Under the pieces are notes generated by a model, which saw only the letters and a list, made by a program, of their open reading frames with translations, was not told where the DNA came from and ran no database searches. Source: Acidobacteriota bacterium (GTDB taxonomy: Bacteria > Acidobacteriota > Terriglobia > UBA7540). From it: DNA of 64,000 bases. Position 1 is the first letter of the stretch, and every line of letters begins with the position of its first letter. Made by a program: the position numbers and the translations under genes. Below, piece by piece: positions 8,422 to 16,785 of this stretch. The stretch covers positions 25,645 to 89,644 of the forward strand of contig CADDZC010000006.1 in assembly GCA_902812365.1 (NCBI GenBank). The letters are read 5' to 3'.

Positions 8422-9966
8422 TCAGGGCTGGGGGATGCGCAAATCGCGGCCCGTCATTTCCGGTGGCGGACTCAATCCCAGCAGGCCCAGCAGGGTGGGG
8501 GCGATGTCGGCGAGCGCGCCGCCCGAGCGCAGGCGCGGCGGGGCATGGTCGGCAATCAGGATGAGCGGCACGGGATTCGTCGTGTGGGCTGTGTGAGGAC
8601 CGCCGGTAACCGGATCAACCATCAGCTCGGCGTTGCCATGGTCAGCGGTGATGAGGAGCGCGCCTCCCTGGGCGCGCACGGCCTTTTCAATCTCGCCCAA
8701 ACACGCGTCCACCGCTTCGACGGCCTTGATGGCGGCGGCGAGTTTCCCGCTGTGGCCCACCATGTCCGCGTTGGCGAAGTTGACGATGAGAACATCAAAG
8801 GCACCGTCCTTCACCGCTTTCACCACCGCGTCCTTGACGCCCTCGGCGCTCATTTCCGGTTTCAGATCGTAGGTGGCCACCTTGGGCGACTGCACAAGAA
8901 TCCGCTCTTCGCCGGGATAGGCCTTTTCCACCCCGCCGTTAAAAAAATAGGTGACGTGGGCGTACTTCTCGGTTTCCGCCACGCGCAGGTTGCGCAAGTG
9001 AGCGTCGGCCATCACTTCCGCCAGGATGTGTCCGAGCTCCTGCGGCGGGAACACAAACGGCAGACTAAAGGACTTGTCGTACTGTGTCATACAGACGTAT
9101 TTCAGATGCTCGGGAAAATTCGGGCGGGGAAAGGTGCCGAGGTCGGCCTGCGTGAGGGCGCGGGTGATCTGACGCGCGCGGTCGGCCCGGAAGTTGAAAC
9201 ACATGGCGGCGTCCTCGGCCCGAATCGTCCCGACAGGGTCGCCGCGCTCGTCCGTGATGACGATGGGGACGACAAATTCGTCGGTGACCCCTCGGTCATA
9301 GGACTCCTTAACCGCCGCCATGGGGTCGCGGGCGAGACGGCCCCGGCCGTTCACCATCGCGTCGTAGGCCATCTCGATGCGCTCCCAGCGGTTGTCGCGG
9401 TCCATGGCGTAATAGCGACCCGAGACGGAGGCGATCTGGCCGATGTTGTATTCGCGCATTTTCTGCTGAAGCGCCGCGAGGTACTCGACGCCGCGGGTGG
9501 GAGCGGTGTCACGGCCGTCCAGGAAAACGTGCACCAACACGTTTTTGACCCCTTGCTGGCGCGCCAGGCGCAGGAGCGCGTAAAGGTGTTCCTGATGGGA
9601 ATGGACGCCGCCGTCGGAAAGCAGACCCAGGAAGTGCAAGCAGCGGTCGCGGCCGTGCTTCATCAAGTCGAGCAGCACGGGTTTGGTAAAAAACTCGCCG
9701 CTGCGGATGGAGGCGTCGATGCGGGTAATTTCTTGGTAAACAATGCGACCGGCGCCGATGTTAAGGTGACCCACCTCGGAGTTGCCCATCAGGCCGTCGG
9801 GGAGCCCGACACGTTCGCCGGAGGTGTGAAGCAGTGTCCAGGGATATTGCTGGAGAAACCTGCCGTAGTTCGGAGCTTGAGCCAGGGCGATGGCATTATT
9901 ATCACGCTCGGCGCGATAACCCCAGCCGTCCAGGATCAGGAGCACAACGGGTTTGGGTACGGTCAT
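8422..9966 (-). CDS. gpmI: 2,3-bisphosphoglycerate-independent phosphoglycerate mutase
   Basis: Cofactor-independent, dimanganese phosphoglycerate mutase of glycolysis and gluconeogenesis, 514 residues, the usual length. It belongs to the alkaline phosphatase superfamily: metal-binding [11 protein letters not shown] at the N-terminus, the phosphorylated serine Ser63 in [15 protein letters not shown], the substrate domain with [16 protein letters not shown], and the late metal sites ([12 protein letters not shown] and [11 protein letters not shown]). It is monocistronic, convergent with thiG and divergent from rpsT. Confidence 0.97.
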   Translation of the reverse strand: MTVPKPVVLLILDGWGYRAERDNNAIALAQAPNYGRFLQQYPWTLLHTSGERVGLPDGLMGNSEVGHLNIGAGRIVYQEITRIDASIRSGEFFTKPVLLDLMKHGRDRCLHFLGLLSDGGVHSHQEHLYALLRLARQQGVKNVLVHVFLDGRDTAPTRGVEYLAALQQKMREYNIGQIASVSGRYYAMDRDNRWERIEMAYDAMVNGRGRLARDPMAAVKESYDRGVTDEFVVPIVITDERGDPVGTIRAEDAAMCFNFRADRARQITRALTQADLGTFPRPNFPEHLKYVCMTQYDKSFSLPFVFPPQELGHILAEVMADAHLRNLRVAETEKYAHVTYFFNGGVEKAYPGEERILVQSPKVATYDLKPEMSAEGVKDAVVKAVKDGAFDVLIVNFANADMVGHSGKLAAAIKAVEAVDACLGEIEKAVRAQGGALLITADHGNAELMVDPVTGGPHTAHTTNPVPLILIADHAPPRLRSGGALADIAPTLLGLLGLSPPPEMTGRDLRIPQP

Positions 9967-10155
9967 GGCAGTGGCGGAAAACCCTTTCGGCTCATGTGCA
10001 AGTTGCTCGGAGATCCAGAACTCCGAATACCCTGCCGGAGTTCAGACTGGCGAGGGACGGAGGCGGCAACGGCATCCCGGCCGGAAAGCCAAGCTCAGAT
10101 AGATGAGTGTACGGCGCTGCCGCGAACGCGTCAACTGCCGCCGGTTGCGTCGGGA

Positions 10156-10184
10156 TTGACGCCCGGGCGAAGGGCTGTTACATT
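10156..10184 (+). promoter_or_regulatory. Sigma-70-type promoter of rpsT
   Basis: TTGACG at 10156-10161, 17-bp spacer, TACATT at 10179-10184, 36 bp before the rpsT start codon. It lies in the 254-bp divergent gap with gpmI, where nothing else was recognised. Confidence 0.75.
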
Positions 10185-10220
10185 ATCAGTTCCAGATGAC
10201 GCGAGAACAAAGGAGATTCT

Positions 10221-10481
10221 GTGGCCAGTCATAAGTCTGCCCTCAAGCGTATCAAGCAAATTCGCCGGCGGACGGTCCGTAACCGCGCCCATACGACGAG
10301 GTTGCGCCATCAGATTCGGCGACTGCGGGCGGCCATCGGGGCCAAAGACAAGGCGGCAGCGCAGGCTCTCCTTGCGCCCACGCTAGCGCTCATCGACCAT
10401 TCGGTTCGCAAGGGGATTCTGCACCGGAACACCGCAGCACGATACAAGTCGCGGCTCACACTGGCCTTGAACGCACTCTGA
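10221..10481 (+). CDS. rpsT: 30S ribosomal protein S20
   Basis: Small basic primary rRNA-binding protein of the 30S subunit, 86 residues. Begins at GTG 10221 after the ribosome-binding site AAAGGAG; the N-terminus ASHKSALKRIKQIRRRTVRNR and the C-terminal helix with GILHRNTAARYKSRL are diagnostic. A dedicated promoter precedes it. The downstream membrane protease starts 24 bp later and may be read through from this promoter. Confidence 0.96.
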   Translation: MASHKSALKRIKQIRRRTVRNRAHTTRLRHQIRRLRAAIGAKDKAAAQALLAPTLALIDHSVRKGILHRNTAARYKSRLTLALNAL

Positions 10482-10505
10482 GGGCGCGGCGCCAGGTAAA
10501 TCTCC

Positions 10506-11627
10506 ATGCGCTGGTCCTGGAAGATCGGCCGCATTGCCGGCATCGATATCTATATCCACGCTACCTTCTGGTTGCTGATTCTCTTTATCGTATTTGCTTA
10601 CTGGATGCAGGGCCACAGCGTGGCGACGGCCCTGGGCGGCGTCGCGTTCGTGGTGGCCATTTTCGGCTGTATCGTGCTGCACGAAATGGGTCACGCGCTC
10701 GCGGCGCGCCGGTACGGCATCCGCACCCGCGATATTACGCTGCTGCCGATTGGTGGGCTGGCGCGGCTTGAGCGGATGCCCGAAGATCCCGGCCATGAAT
10801 TCTGGGTGGCCATCGCCGGCATTATGGTCAATCTGATGATCGCTGGCGCCATCTGGTTGATCCTGACCGGCCTCGGCCTGCCCACCAGCAGCCGATTCGT
10901 TTGGGTTGGCGGCCATTTCTTGAACCGGCTCATGACCGTGAATCTGTGGCTTGCCGCCTTCAACCTGATTCCGGCATTTCCGATGGACGGCGGCCGGGTG
11001 CTGCGGGCCCTGCTGGCCACGCGCCTCGAGTATACACAGGCCACGCAACTGGCAGCGCGCGTCGGTCAAGTCATCGCCTTCTTCTTTGGGCTGGTGGGAC
11101 TCTTTACCGGGGATTTCTTTCTGCTTTTCATCGCCTTGTTTGTCTGGATGGGCGCCGAGCAGGAGGCCGCGATGTTGCAGATTCAGACTTCGCTCGGCAG
11201 CATTCCCGTCCGGCGCGTGATGCTGACGGAGTTTCACACCCTCAGCCCGGACGATCCGTTGGGCCGCGCCGTTGACCTGATCCTGGCCGGCTGGCAGCAT
11301 GACTTCCCGGTGATGTTTGGCGATCGCGTGCTGGGCCTTCTGACCCGCGACGACCTGATGAAGACGCTCGCGCAGCGGGGTTCGGAGGGAAGAGTGCGGG
11401 ACGCGATGCGGCGGGAATTTCAGGTTGCCGACTCTCACGATATGCTCGAGCGCGCGCTGGCCATCCTGCGGGACTCGGGTAGCCGGGCCCTTCCGGTGCT
11501 CCACGATGGCCGGCTGGTCGGCATGCTCACGATGGATAACGTGGGCGAGTTCCTCATGATCCAATCCGCTTTGCGGCAGGCACAGCTGGCTGAGAATCAG
11601 CGGCAGATGACCCAGGCCAAGCCTTAA
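10506..11627 (+). CDS. Site-2 protease family metalloprotease with two CBS domains
   Basis: Intramembrane zinc protease of the M50 family, 373 residues. The first half is a six-helix membrane core with zinc ligands in HEMGH (residues 59-63) and the third ligand in the LIPAFPMDGGRV motif (around residue 160). Two CBS modules fill residues about 235-355 (RRVMLTEFHTLSPDDPL, then RRVRDAMRREFQVADSHDML-type segments). This SpoIVFB-like architecture cleaves membrane-embedded anti-sigma or regulatory proteins, with CBS domains sensing adenine nucleotides. Its substrate is unknown; a membrane anti-sigma factor occurs 6 kb away, but a link is speculation. Confidence 0.92.
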   Translation: MRWSWKIGRIAGIDIYIHATFWLLILFIVFAYWMQGHSVATALGGVAFVVAIFGCIVLHEMGHALAARRYGIRTRDITLLPIGGLARLERMPEDPGHEFWVAIAGIMVNLMIAGAIWLILTGLGLPTSSRFVWVGGHFLNRLMTVNLWLAAFNLIPAFPMDGGRVLRALLATRLEYTQATQLAARVGQVIAFFFGLVGLFTGDFFLLFIALFVWMGAEQEAAMLQIQTSLGSIPVRRVMLTEFHTLSPDDPLGRAVDLILAGWQHDFPVMFGDRVLGLLTRDDLMKTLAQRGSEGRVRDAMRREFQVADSHDMLERALAILRDSGSRALPVLHDGRLVGMLTMDNVGEFLMIQSALRQAQLAENQRQMTQAKP

Positions 11628-11639
11628 AAAGCGCCGGGC

Positions 11640-11667
11640 GCCGTTCGGGCAGCAAGGGACGAACGGC
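11640..11667 (+). terminator. Hairpin after the S2P gene
   Basis: GCCGTTCG and CGAACGGC form an 8-bp perfect stem with a 12-base loop just after the protease stop codon. Only a weak pyrimidine run follows, so termination would be imperfect. Confidence 0.4.
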
Positions 11668-11674
11668 AACCCTC

Positions 11675-11703
11675 TTGCATTTCCCCTCCTCCGCGACTAT
11701 TCT
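11675..11703 (+). promoter_or_regulatory. Sigma-70-type promoter of the NCS1 permease
   Basis: TTGCAT at 11675-11680, 17-bp spacer, TATTCT at 11698-11703. The element rules out translation from the TTG at 11675 and supports the ATG at 11750. Confidence 0.68.
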
Positions 11704-11749
11704 TTCCGCCGTTTGCAATCCGATATGGATTGCGTTCGCGGGGGAGCGT

Positions 11750-13093
11750 ATGGCCAGCTTGCCGGATTATGTAGCCGCTTCGATTCCGAACCCGGTTTCC
11801 AATCGCGCGCCTTGGTATAAGAACACCGCTCCGTCATATGCAGGAGTGTTTTTGTGGGTGGCGTTCTATCTGACCATCGCGGCTCCCACGATCAGTCAAG
11901 CAGGTGTTGGTGTTTGCATGGCCGGGCTCGTGGTGGCCGGTTTGCTCTGCTTTCTTCTCTACTACTACGCCCCGGCCATGCTTGGAATGCAGACAGGGCG
12001 GCCCCTCTACGTGGTCGGCACGTCGACCTTCGGAACCCTGGGAGGCTACGTCATGCCCGGGTTGCTGATGGGGTTGCTCCAAATCGGCTGGTTCGCCGTG
12101 GCCACCTCCGTGGCGAGCACGTTTATTCTGAAGGGCCTGCACAGGGATTCGAAAACGCTTTACGCCGTCGTGTGTGTCATCTGGGCCTACGTCCTCGCTT
12201 GGGTGGCGATCAAGGGCATTCGTTACGTGGCCAAGGTGGCACAGTACTTGAACTGGGTGCCGCTGGTCATGATCCTGATCGTCTTCTGGGCTAACAAAGA
12301 CGGCATCCCCCGCTATCATCCGAGCCCGTCCCATGCGAATCAACTTGGTGGCTTCCTGGCCGCGCTCACGCTGGTCATCGGATTTTTTGCCACGGCCGGA
12401 GCGGCGGGCGCGGACTTCGGCATGAACAACCGGAATCGCAGCGACGTGGTGTGGGGCGGGCTGACCGGCATCACGTTGGCCGTCATCGTGGCCGGCGGAC
12501 TGCCGATGCTTTCCGTGGCTGGATACCTGGGCAAGACCGGGGATGCGTCGGGTGGCGTGCCCAGTTATGATTATTCGACCGCCATCGCCAGCGTGGGCGC
12601 GCTGGCCCCCCTCATGTTTTTCCTTTTTGCCGCGGCCTCCGTTGCGCCCACTTGCTTTTGCACGTTCATCATTTCGAACAGCTTCGGCACGATGCTGCCC
12701 AAGATTCCGAAAACAATTTCAACGCTCGCCGCCGTCACCATTGGCATGTTGCTGGCGGTCACGGGTGTCGCCAATAATCTGGTCGGGTTTTTCGTGATCG
12801 TCGGGGCCTCGTTCGGGCCGATTTGCGGCGCGATGACGGCGGATTACATTTTGGCCGGTTACCGGTGGTCGGGTCCGCGTGAGGGGATCAATTGGGCCGG
12901 GTATATCGCCTGGGCTCTCGGCTTCATCGTCGGCGTCCTCGACAAGATTCCCGGAGTGCCCGCCGCGTGGGTGTCTCTGGATCGCCCCCCAGTCCTGTGG
13001 TCGTTCGTCGTGGGCTTTTTCGTGTACTTCGCTCTCGCCAAGCTTGGTGTGCGCCCGGCCCTCCTGCCGGTGACGGAGCTAAAGGCAGCTTAA
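11750..13093 (+). CDS. Purine/cytosine permease-family (NCS1) transporter
   Basis: Polytopic inner-membrane transporter, about 447 residues and 12 predicted hydrophobic segments. Start ATG 11750 has GGGGGAG just upstream. The N-terminal PNPVSNRAPWYKNTAPSYAGVFLW and the segments GYVMPGLLMGLLQIGWF and ATAGAAGADFGMNNR follow the NCS1/CodB pattern (cytosine, hydantoin, allantoin or thiamine-precursor uptake driven by proton or sodium gradients). No catabolic gene for a purine or pyrimidine is next to it. Because thiG lies 4 kb away, a thiamine-precursor role is conceivable but unsupported. Confidence 0.82.
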   Translation: MASLPDYVAASIPNPVSNRAPWYKNTAPSYAGVFLWVAFYLTIAAPTISQAGVGVCMAGLVVAGLLCFLLYYYAPAMLGMQTGRPLYVVGTSTFGTLGGYVMPGLLMGLLQIGWFAVATSVASTFILKGLHRDSKTLYAVVCVIWAYVLAWVAIKGIRYVAKVAQYLNWVPLVMILIVFWANKDGIPRYHPSPSHANQLGGFLAALTLVIGFFATAGAAGADFGMNNRNRSDVVWGGLTGITLAVIVAGGLPMLSVAGYLGKTGDASGGVPSYDYSTAIASVGALAPLMFFLFAAASVAPTCFCTFIISNSFGTMLPKIPKTISTLAAVTIGMLLAVTGVANNLVGFFVIVGASFGPICGAMTADYILAGYRWSGPREGINWAGYIAWALGFIVGVLDKIPGVPAAWVSLDRPPVLWSFVVGFFVYFALAKLGVRPALLPVTELKAA

Positions 13094-13122
13094 GGCCGAA
13101 ACTGGCGAGCTGGAAGCGTCCG

Positions 13123-13140
13123 GTTCGGAACTTGCCGAAC
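13123..13140 (+). terminator. Weak hairpin after the NCS1 permease
   Basis: GTTCGG and CCGAAC form a 6-bp stem with a 6-base loop, flanked by AAGCG and CGCTT that can extend it imperfectly. No real T-tract follows; it may be an intercistronic hairpin. Confidence 0.3.
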
Positions 13141-13161
13141 GCTTCTTGAAAGAGGTTTGCT

Positions 13162-13920
13162 ATGCGTCTGCCCGTGTGTGCACTGGCATGCCTGATGTTG
13201 TTCAGGGCCGCTCCCCTGCGGGCCCAGCTAGTGGAACAGTTTCACCCGCCCAAGTCTGAATGTTGCCTACAGAGCGCCGCCCAACGGCTCGCCGATCAGC
13301 TTCAGGATTGGGCCCAGCTTGGCCGCTACCATGACGATGATTTGCGGCTGGAGAGAGAGGCCGCCCCGCCCGGCCGCGTCGTCTTTTTGGGAGACTCGAT
13401 TACGGATGGCTGGAATCTGACCGAATACTTTCAGGGCAAGCCGTACGTTAATCGCGGCATCAGCGGCCAAACGACGCCCCAGATGTTGTTGCGGTTTTTC
13501 CCGGACGTGATCGACCTGCACCCATCAGCCGTCGTCCTGCTGGCCGGAACCAACGACATCGCTCAGAACACAGGACCCGAGACACTCGAGATGGTGGAAG
13601 AGAACTTCCGGGCCATGGCCGAGCTGGCTCAGAAACACGGGATCAAAGTCGTGCTCTGCACGCTTCTGCCCGTGAGCGACTACACCGGGTACCGGCAGAC
13701 CGACCACCGCCCGCTCGCCCAGATCGTCGAGTTAAATCGCTGGCTGAAAGCCTTCGCCGCCCGAACAGGCGCCACGCTTGCCGACTACTACTCAGCGCTC
13801 GTGGATAATCGGGGAATGCTCAAGGATGGTTACTCCAAAGACGGTCTTCACCCGAACGACCGCGGCTACATGCTGATGGCTCCCCTCGCGGAGGCAGCCA
13901 TCGAGCGGGCATTGCGCTGA
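13162..13920 (+). CDS. SGNH/GDSL-family secreted hydrolase
   Basis: 252 residues with a clear signal peptide (LPVCALACLMLFRAAPLRAQ). The SGNH blocks are all present: nucleophile Ser79 in VFLGDSITDGW, Gly in NRGISGQTT, Asn in LAGTNDIAQN (about residue 131) and the Asp227/His230 pair in SKDGLHPNDRG. Such enzymes remove acyl or acetyl groups from lipids, polysaccharides or glycans in the periplasm or outside. It resembles the platelet-activating-factor acetylhydrolase-like branch. The ribosome-binding site AAAGAGG fits the ATG. Confidence 0.9.
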   Translation: MRLPVCALACLMLFRAAPLRAQLVEQFHPPKSECCLQSAAQRLADQLQDWAQLGRYHDDDLRLEREAAPPGRVVFLGDSITDGWNLTEYFQGKPYVNRGISGQTTPQMLLRFFPDVIDLHPSAVVLLAGTNDIAQNTGPETLEMVEENFRAMAELAQKHGIKVVLCTLLPVSDYTGYRQTDHRPLAQIVELNRWLKAFAARTGATLADYYSALVDNRGMLKDGYSKDGLHPNDRGYMLMAPLAEAAIERALR

Positions 13921-13973
13921 CCTGCGCTCCCCTGCGGGGCCCGCCCAATACCATGACGGGGAGAGCGTACCCC

Positions 13974-15452
13974 TCACGACGCTGGTTTGGCCGAAAATCC
14001 CGGGCGATATCGCGTGTTCTCGGTCTTGGGTGGTTTCGGCGGCTCGGGAGCTTTCGGCGGGTGGGCAAGATGGGGGCCGCCTTGGGCCAAATGAATCGTG
14101 CCGTAAGCTGTGGTGAGACGAATCATCGAACCGCCTTTGCCGTAAGAGCCGACGATGGAGGGCGCGTCACCTTCGGTGACCACCTTCAGGTTCGGTCCTG
14201 AAAAGTCCGATTCCACTTCGCCGTGGCGCGAGACGGCTTGGATCGTGAAACTGCTATTGGAGGGCAGCTCCAGCTCGATCCCGCCCTTGGCCAGCGACAC
14301 CTCAATGGGATGGCTGGGGGCGACGCTGGTCGCGAGGCGGATATCGCCGTTGGTGTCGGCAATTTTCACACTGTGGATGAAGTCGCTCAGGCTGATGTCC
14401 TTCTCGCGCGTCGACAGGTCGAACGGGCCGGCGATGTTTGAGGCTTCAAGCGAACCCATATCCATGTCGAGCTGGCCGGCCAGACGCTGTACCGTCAGAT
14501 CGGTGCGCGAGGACGTGTAGCGCAGCGTTTGGGCGATGTGAGCGAACCGCACGTCTCCGGAGAACTCGCCATTGACCGTCGCCGAGCCGGTCACATCCGA
14601 GATTTGCACGTCGCCTCCGCGGCCTTCTACTTCGATGCTGCCCGTGATGTTGCGCGCCAGGGTGTCGCCCGCCGACTTGTGGATACGCACGAGGCCTTCG
14701 ACCCCGTTCACGTGAACGTCGCCTCGCTGAGCCGCCAAGGTTTGATCGCCTTGGAGTCCTTCGAGCACAATGTCGCCGTTCTCAGCCGTGATTTCCGTCG
14801 AAGTGTCCTTCGGCACGCGGAGCGTCACGTCGAGTCTCACGTTGCCTCCCCCTTCGGGCAGGCTTTCGAGATTCGACTGGAAGAGGTAGTGGCCCGCCTG
14901 CTGCACGATTGTGAAGCGGAGCTCTTGCGAGAGTTGGCTGGCGGCCGCCTCGTCATCGGCCCGAATGCCCTCCTTGACGACCGCTTCAATCGTCGGTTCA
15001 TCCGAAGGGTGGACGTTCACGTCGCCGCGATGGTCGACCAGTACAAAGTGCGGCTGCGCTCCGACCGGCTGCGAAATCGTTCGCGTGAACGTGTATGAGT
15101 TCCGGAAGATGTCCGCCCAGTCCTCGTTGTTGCCCGCCCACCACGGTCGCCACGAAGAGGGGCGCAGAACCACATGCGAGATCATCGAACCGAGGATCAG
15201 GATCAGCACCAGCAGAACCACTTCGCTACCCGAAAATAAGGGCGGGGCAGCACTCTCGGGATGAGAGCGAGACTGGATGAAATCAAGGAGTTTCGACAGT
15301 CCCCAGAAGATAATGAGGATCGGCCAGAACTTGGCAATGATCACCCAAGGATGCACGGCAGGATTGAAGTTCTGATAGAGGAAAATGAAGCCGATGCCGA
15401 TCAGCGTCAGCGCCCAGAAGATCGATCCGCGGCGATAACCGTAAATACTCAT
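13974..15452 (-). CDS. DUF4097 adhesin-like protein with LiaF-type membrane N-terminus
   Basis: 492 residues. An N-terminal two-helix LiaI/LiaF-type transmembrane region (FWALTLIGIGFIFLYQNF, then FWPILIIFWGLSKLLDF) is followed by another membrane segment (VVLLVLILILGSMISHVVL) and a long beta-strand-repeat domain of the DUF4097 type, residues about 170-450, with recurring strand units such as GDIVLEGLQGDQTLAAQRGD and GGDVQISDVTGSATVNGE. The C-terminal 35 residues are Pro/Lys-rich. Related right-handed beta proteins sit in Gram-positive envelope-stress loci. It is the last gene of the sigma-factor operon, suggesting an envelope sensor or scaffold; the actual role is unknown. Confidence 0.85.
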   Translation of the reverse strand: MSIYGYRRGSIFWALTLIGIGFIFLYQNFNPAVHPWVIIAKFWPILIIFWGLSKLLDFIQSRSHPESAAPPLFSGSEVVLLVLILILGSMISHVVLRPSSWRPWWAGNNEDWADIFRNSYTFTRTISQPVGAQPHFVLVDHRGDVNVHPSDEPTIEAVVKEGIRADDEAAASQLSQELRFTIVQQAGHYLFQSNLESLPEGGGNVRLDVTLRVPKDTSTEITAENGDIVLEGLQGDQTLAAQRGDVHVNGVEGLVRIHKSAGDTLARNITGSIEVEGRGGDVQISDVTGSATVNGEFSGDVRFAHIAQTLRYTSSRTDLTVQRLAGQLDMDMGSLEASNIAGPFDLSTREKDISLSDFIHSVKIADTNGDIRLATSVAPSHPIEVSLAKGGIELELPSNSSFTIQAVSRHGEVESDFSGPNLKVVTEGDAPSIVGSYGKGGSMIRLTTAYGTIHLAQGGPHLAHPPKAPEPPKPPKTENTRYRPGFSAKPAS

Positions 15453-15564
15453 GAATTTCCACCCTGGTCCCGCACGTTACCGCTCCAATCGCCCGCGTAC
15501 GCCTCCGGCCATTGATCGGATCCTCCCAGTGGACAACCGAGGTCGTGAGTCCCACAACCCGCTT

Positions 15565-15774
15565 TCATATTCTCGGCCCCTCCGGCGGCCGCGGAGGCGG
15601 AAACGAATCCAGCAGCTTCACCACGCCGACTAACATCAGCAACACCGGCCACGTACGGGAGAAGCCCCACTCGGGCACGAATTCTTGCAACAAAAACATC
15701 ACTCCCAAGGCGATCAGGATGATCGGCCCCATGAGTCCGCGACGGTAGCGGGTTCGCGTTGGCGATGATCCCAT
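15565..15774 (-). CDS. Small LiaF/LiaI-type transmembrane protein
   Basis: 69 residues with two hydrophobic segments (LMGPIILIALGVMFLLQEF and WPVLLMLVGVVKLLDSF) in the arrangement of the LiaI-LiaF-like transmembrane region, and a Pro-rich tail. The same module opens the next gene product and closes the B-box protein in this operon, so three genes share it. No soluble domain. Likely interacts within the membrane with those partners, which is inference. Confidence 0.65.
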   Translation of the reverse strand: MGSSPTRTRYRRGLMGPIILIALGVMFLLQEFVPEWGFSRTWPVLLMLVGVVKLLDSFPPPRPPEGPRI

Positions 15775-15843
15775 AACAATCTAAGAGTTCTTCGCTGCGA
15801 GGATCGAGGCCAGTTCCTGCCGCCCTCTTTCAGGGCTGCCCAT

Positions 15844-16038
15844 TCAATGACTCCCCGGCTTCACTCGCCCGAACGTTGTCGCTATTTCCCGCATCTTTTG
15901 CCGCTGTTCCCACTCCTTAAAATGGAGCGTCTGTTGGACGCGGCCCTCGCGGTCCAAAATCTTACTTAGGCACGCAATGGCCGCGAGGCAAACCAAGCCG
16001 CTCATGGCGGCCAGCGGGATGAAAGTGCCGAAAACCAC
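15844..16038 (-). CDS. Small single-span membrane protein (operon member D)
   Basis: 64 residues from a GTG start at 16038 with GGGAGG just upstream. One N-terminal transmembrane segment (PLAAMSGLVCLAAIACL) is followed by a charged helix with EWEQRQKMREIA. It is 20 bp after paralogue C and has the same topology, but its charged helix only faintly matches the REMExxRRxKEL signature of the three paralogues. Unknown function. Confidence 0.5.
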   Translation of the reverse strand: MVFGTFIPLAAMSGLVCLAAIACLSKILDREGRVQQTLHFKEWEQRQKMREIATTFGRVKPGSH

Positions 16039-16058
16039 TGGCCCTCCCGTTCGCGCCG

Positions 16059-16289
16059 CTACATTCGCGGCCCACCTCGGTCCGCTTTTGCCTTTTCCAA
16101 CTCAACATCCAGTTCCTTCATCCGCCGTTGGTGCTCCATCTCCCGTATGCGCAAGTCCTGGTGAGCTCGCAGCTCCTTCTCGCGTGCCTTGTACCAGAAG
16201 AAGACGGCAACAATCACGGCGATCATCGCCGTACCAAAAATGGTCCCCACAATCGGCACCGCAAACGGTGAGTTGATCAGTTCCGACAT
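16059..16289 (-). CDS. Small TM/coiled-coil protein, paralogue C
   Basis: 76 residues: an N-terminal transmembrane helix (GTIFGTAMIAVIVAVFFWY) and a highly charged, heptad-like cytoplasmic helix containing KELRAHQDLRIREMEHQRRM and KELDVELEKAK. The start ATG (16289) overlaps the stop region of paralogue B by 13 bp. An upstream in-frame extension is open but would lie inside B. The layout (one TM plus coiled coil) resembles PspB of the phage-shock system, but there is no clear sequence identity. Confidence 0.62.
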   Translation of the reverse strand: MSELINSPFAVPIVGTIFGTAMIAVIVAVFFWYKAREKELRAHQDLRIREMEHQRRMKELDVELEKAKADRGGPRM

Positions 16290-16501
16290 GGTTCCTCCGT
16301 TTCGCAACCCACGCCAGCGCTTCTGGCCCACGCCTTTTCGAGCCCTAACTCTTTCATTTTTCGCTGGTGTCCCATCTCCCGCCGGCACAACTCCTGATGC
16401 GCCCGGAGTCCTTTCGCGCGCACTTTGTACCAAAACACGATGCCCGCGATGAATACCAGCATCAGGATGGCTACGAGCGGAATCAGGTTTGAAACGTCCA
16501 T
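16277..16501 (-). CDS. Small TM/coiled-coil protein, paralogue B
   Basis: 74 residues with the same plan as its neighbours: TM helix (LIPLVAILMLVFIAGIVFWY), then KGLRAHQELCRREMGHQRKM and KELGLEKAW. The shared core across A, B and C is (K/E)(E/G)L-x-AHQ-(E/D)L-x-x-REM-x-H-x-R-(R/K)-(L/M)-KEL. B has the least regular tail, Cys-containing and not helical, and may be decaying. It lies 24 bp downstream of A. Confidence 0.6.
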   Translation of the reverse strand: MDVSNLIPLVAILMLVFIAGIVFWYKVRAKGLRAHQELCRREMGHQRKMKELGLEKAWARSAGVGCETEEPCRN

Positions 16502-16525
16502 TCGCCTTTCCAGCCCGAAAGGTCC

Positions 16526-16747
16526 TTACGAGCTCCGGTTCATCTTGGTCTTTTCCAGCTCCAACCGAGCCTTCTCCACTTCCAACTCTTTCAGCCGGCG
16601 CTCGTGCTCCATCTCACGGGTCCGTAATTCCTGATGTGCCTGGAGTTCCTTCTCGCGCATGTGTCCCAGCGTCTTCAACGCGACGATGAGGACGACCATC
16701 GCGAACCCTCCTAGAGGAACAATCAATCCGGCGTGCCAGAAGTCCAT
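16526..16747 (-). CDS. Small TM/coiled-coil protein, paralogue A
   Basis: 73 residues: TM helix (LIVPLGGFAMVVLIVAL) followed by a long charged helix with KELQAHQELRTREMEHERR and KELEVEKARLELEKTK, a regular heptad-like coiled coil. Start ATG 16747 is preceded by a GGAGGAAGCC ribosome-binding site, which favours it over the upstream in-frame codons inside the B-box gene. First of three tandem paralogues in the sigma-factor operon; presumably a regulator or oligomerising membrane effector. No known family recognised. Confidence 0.63.
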   Translation of the reverse strand: MDFWHAGLIVPLGGFAMVVLIVALKTLGHMREKELQAHQELRTREMEHERRLKELEVEKARLELEKTKMNRSS

Positions 16748-16785
16748 GGCTTCCTCCTCAAATGCTCGGCGGGAAACGCCGACGC

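Noticed and set aside
8371..10386. A 671-codon open frame on the plus strand opposite gpmI
   Set aside because: It is antisense to an unmistakable phosphoglycerate mutase, covers the rpsT promoter, and shows no recognisable motif.
10383..11669. A 428-codon minus-strand frame opposite the S2P gene
   Set aside because: Rich in His, Gln and Arg without motifs; the plus strand encodes the HEMGH protease and CBS domains.
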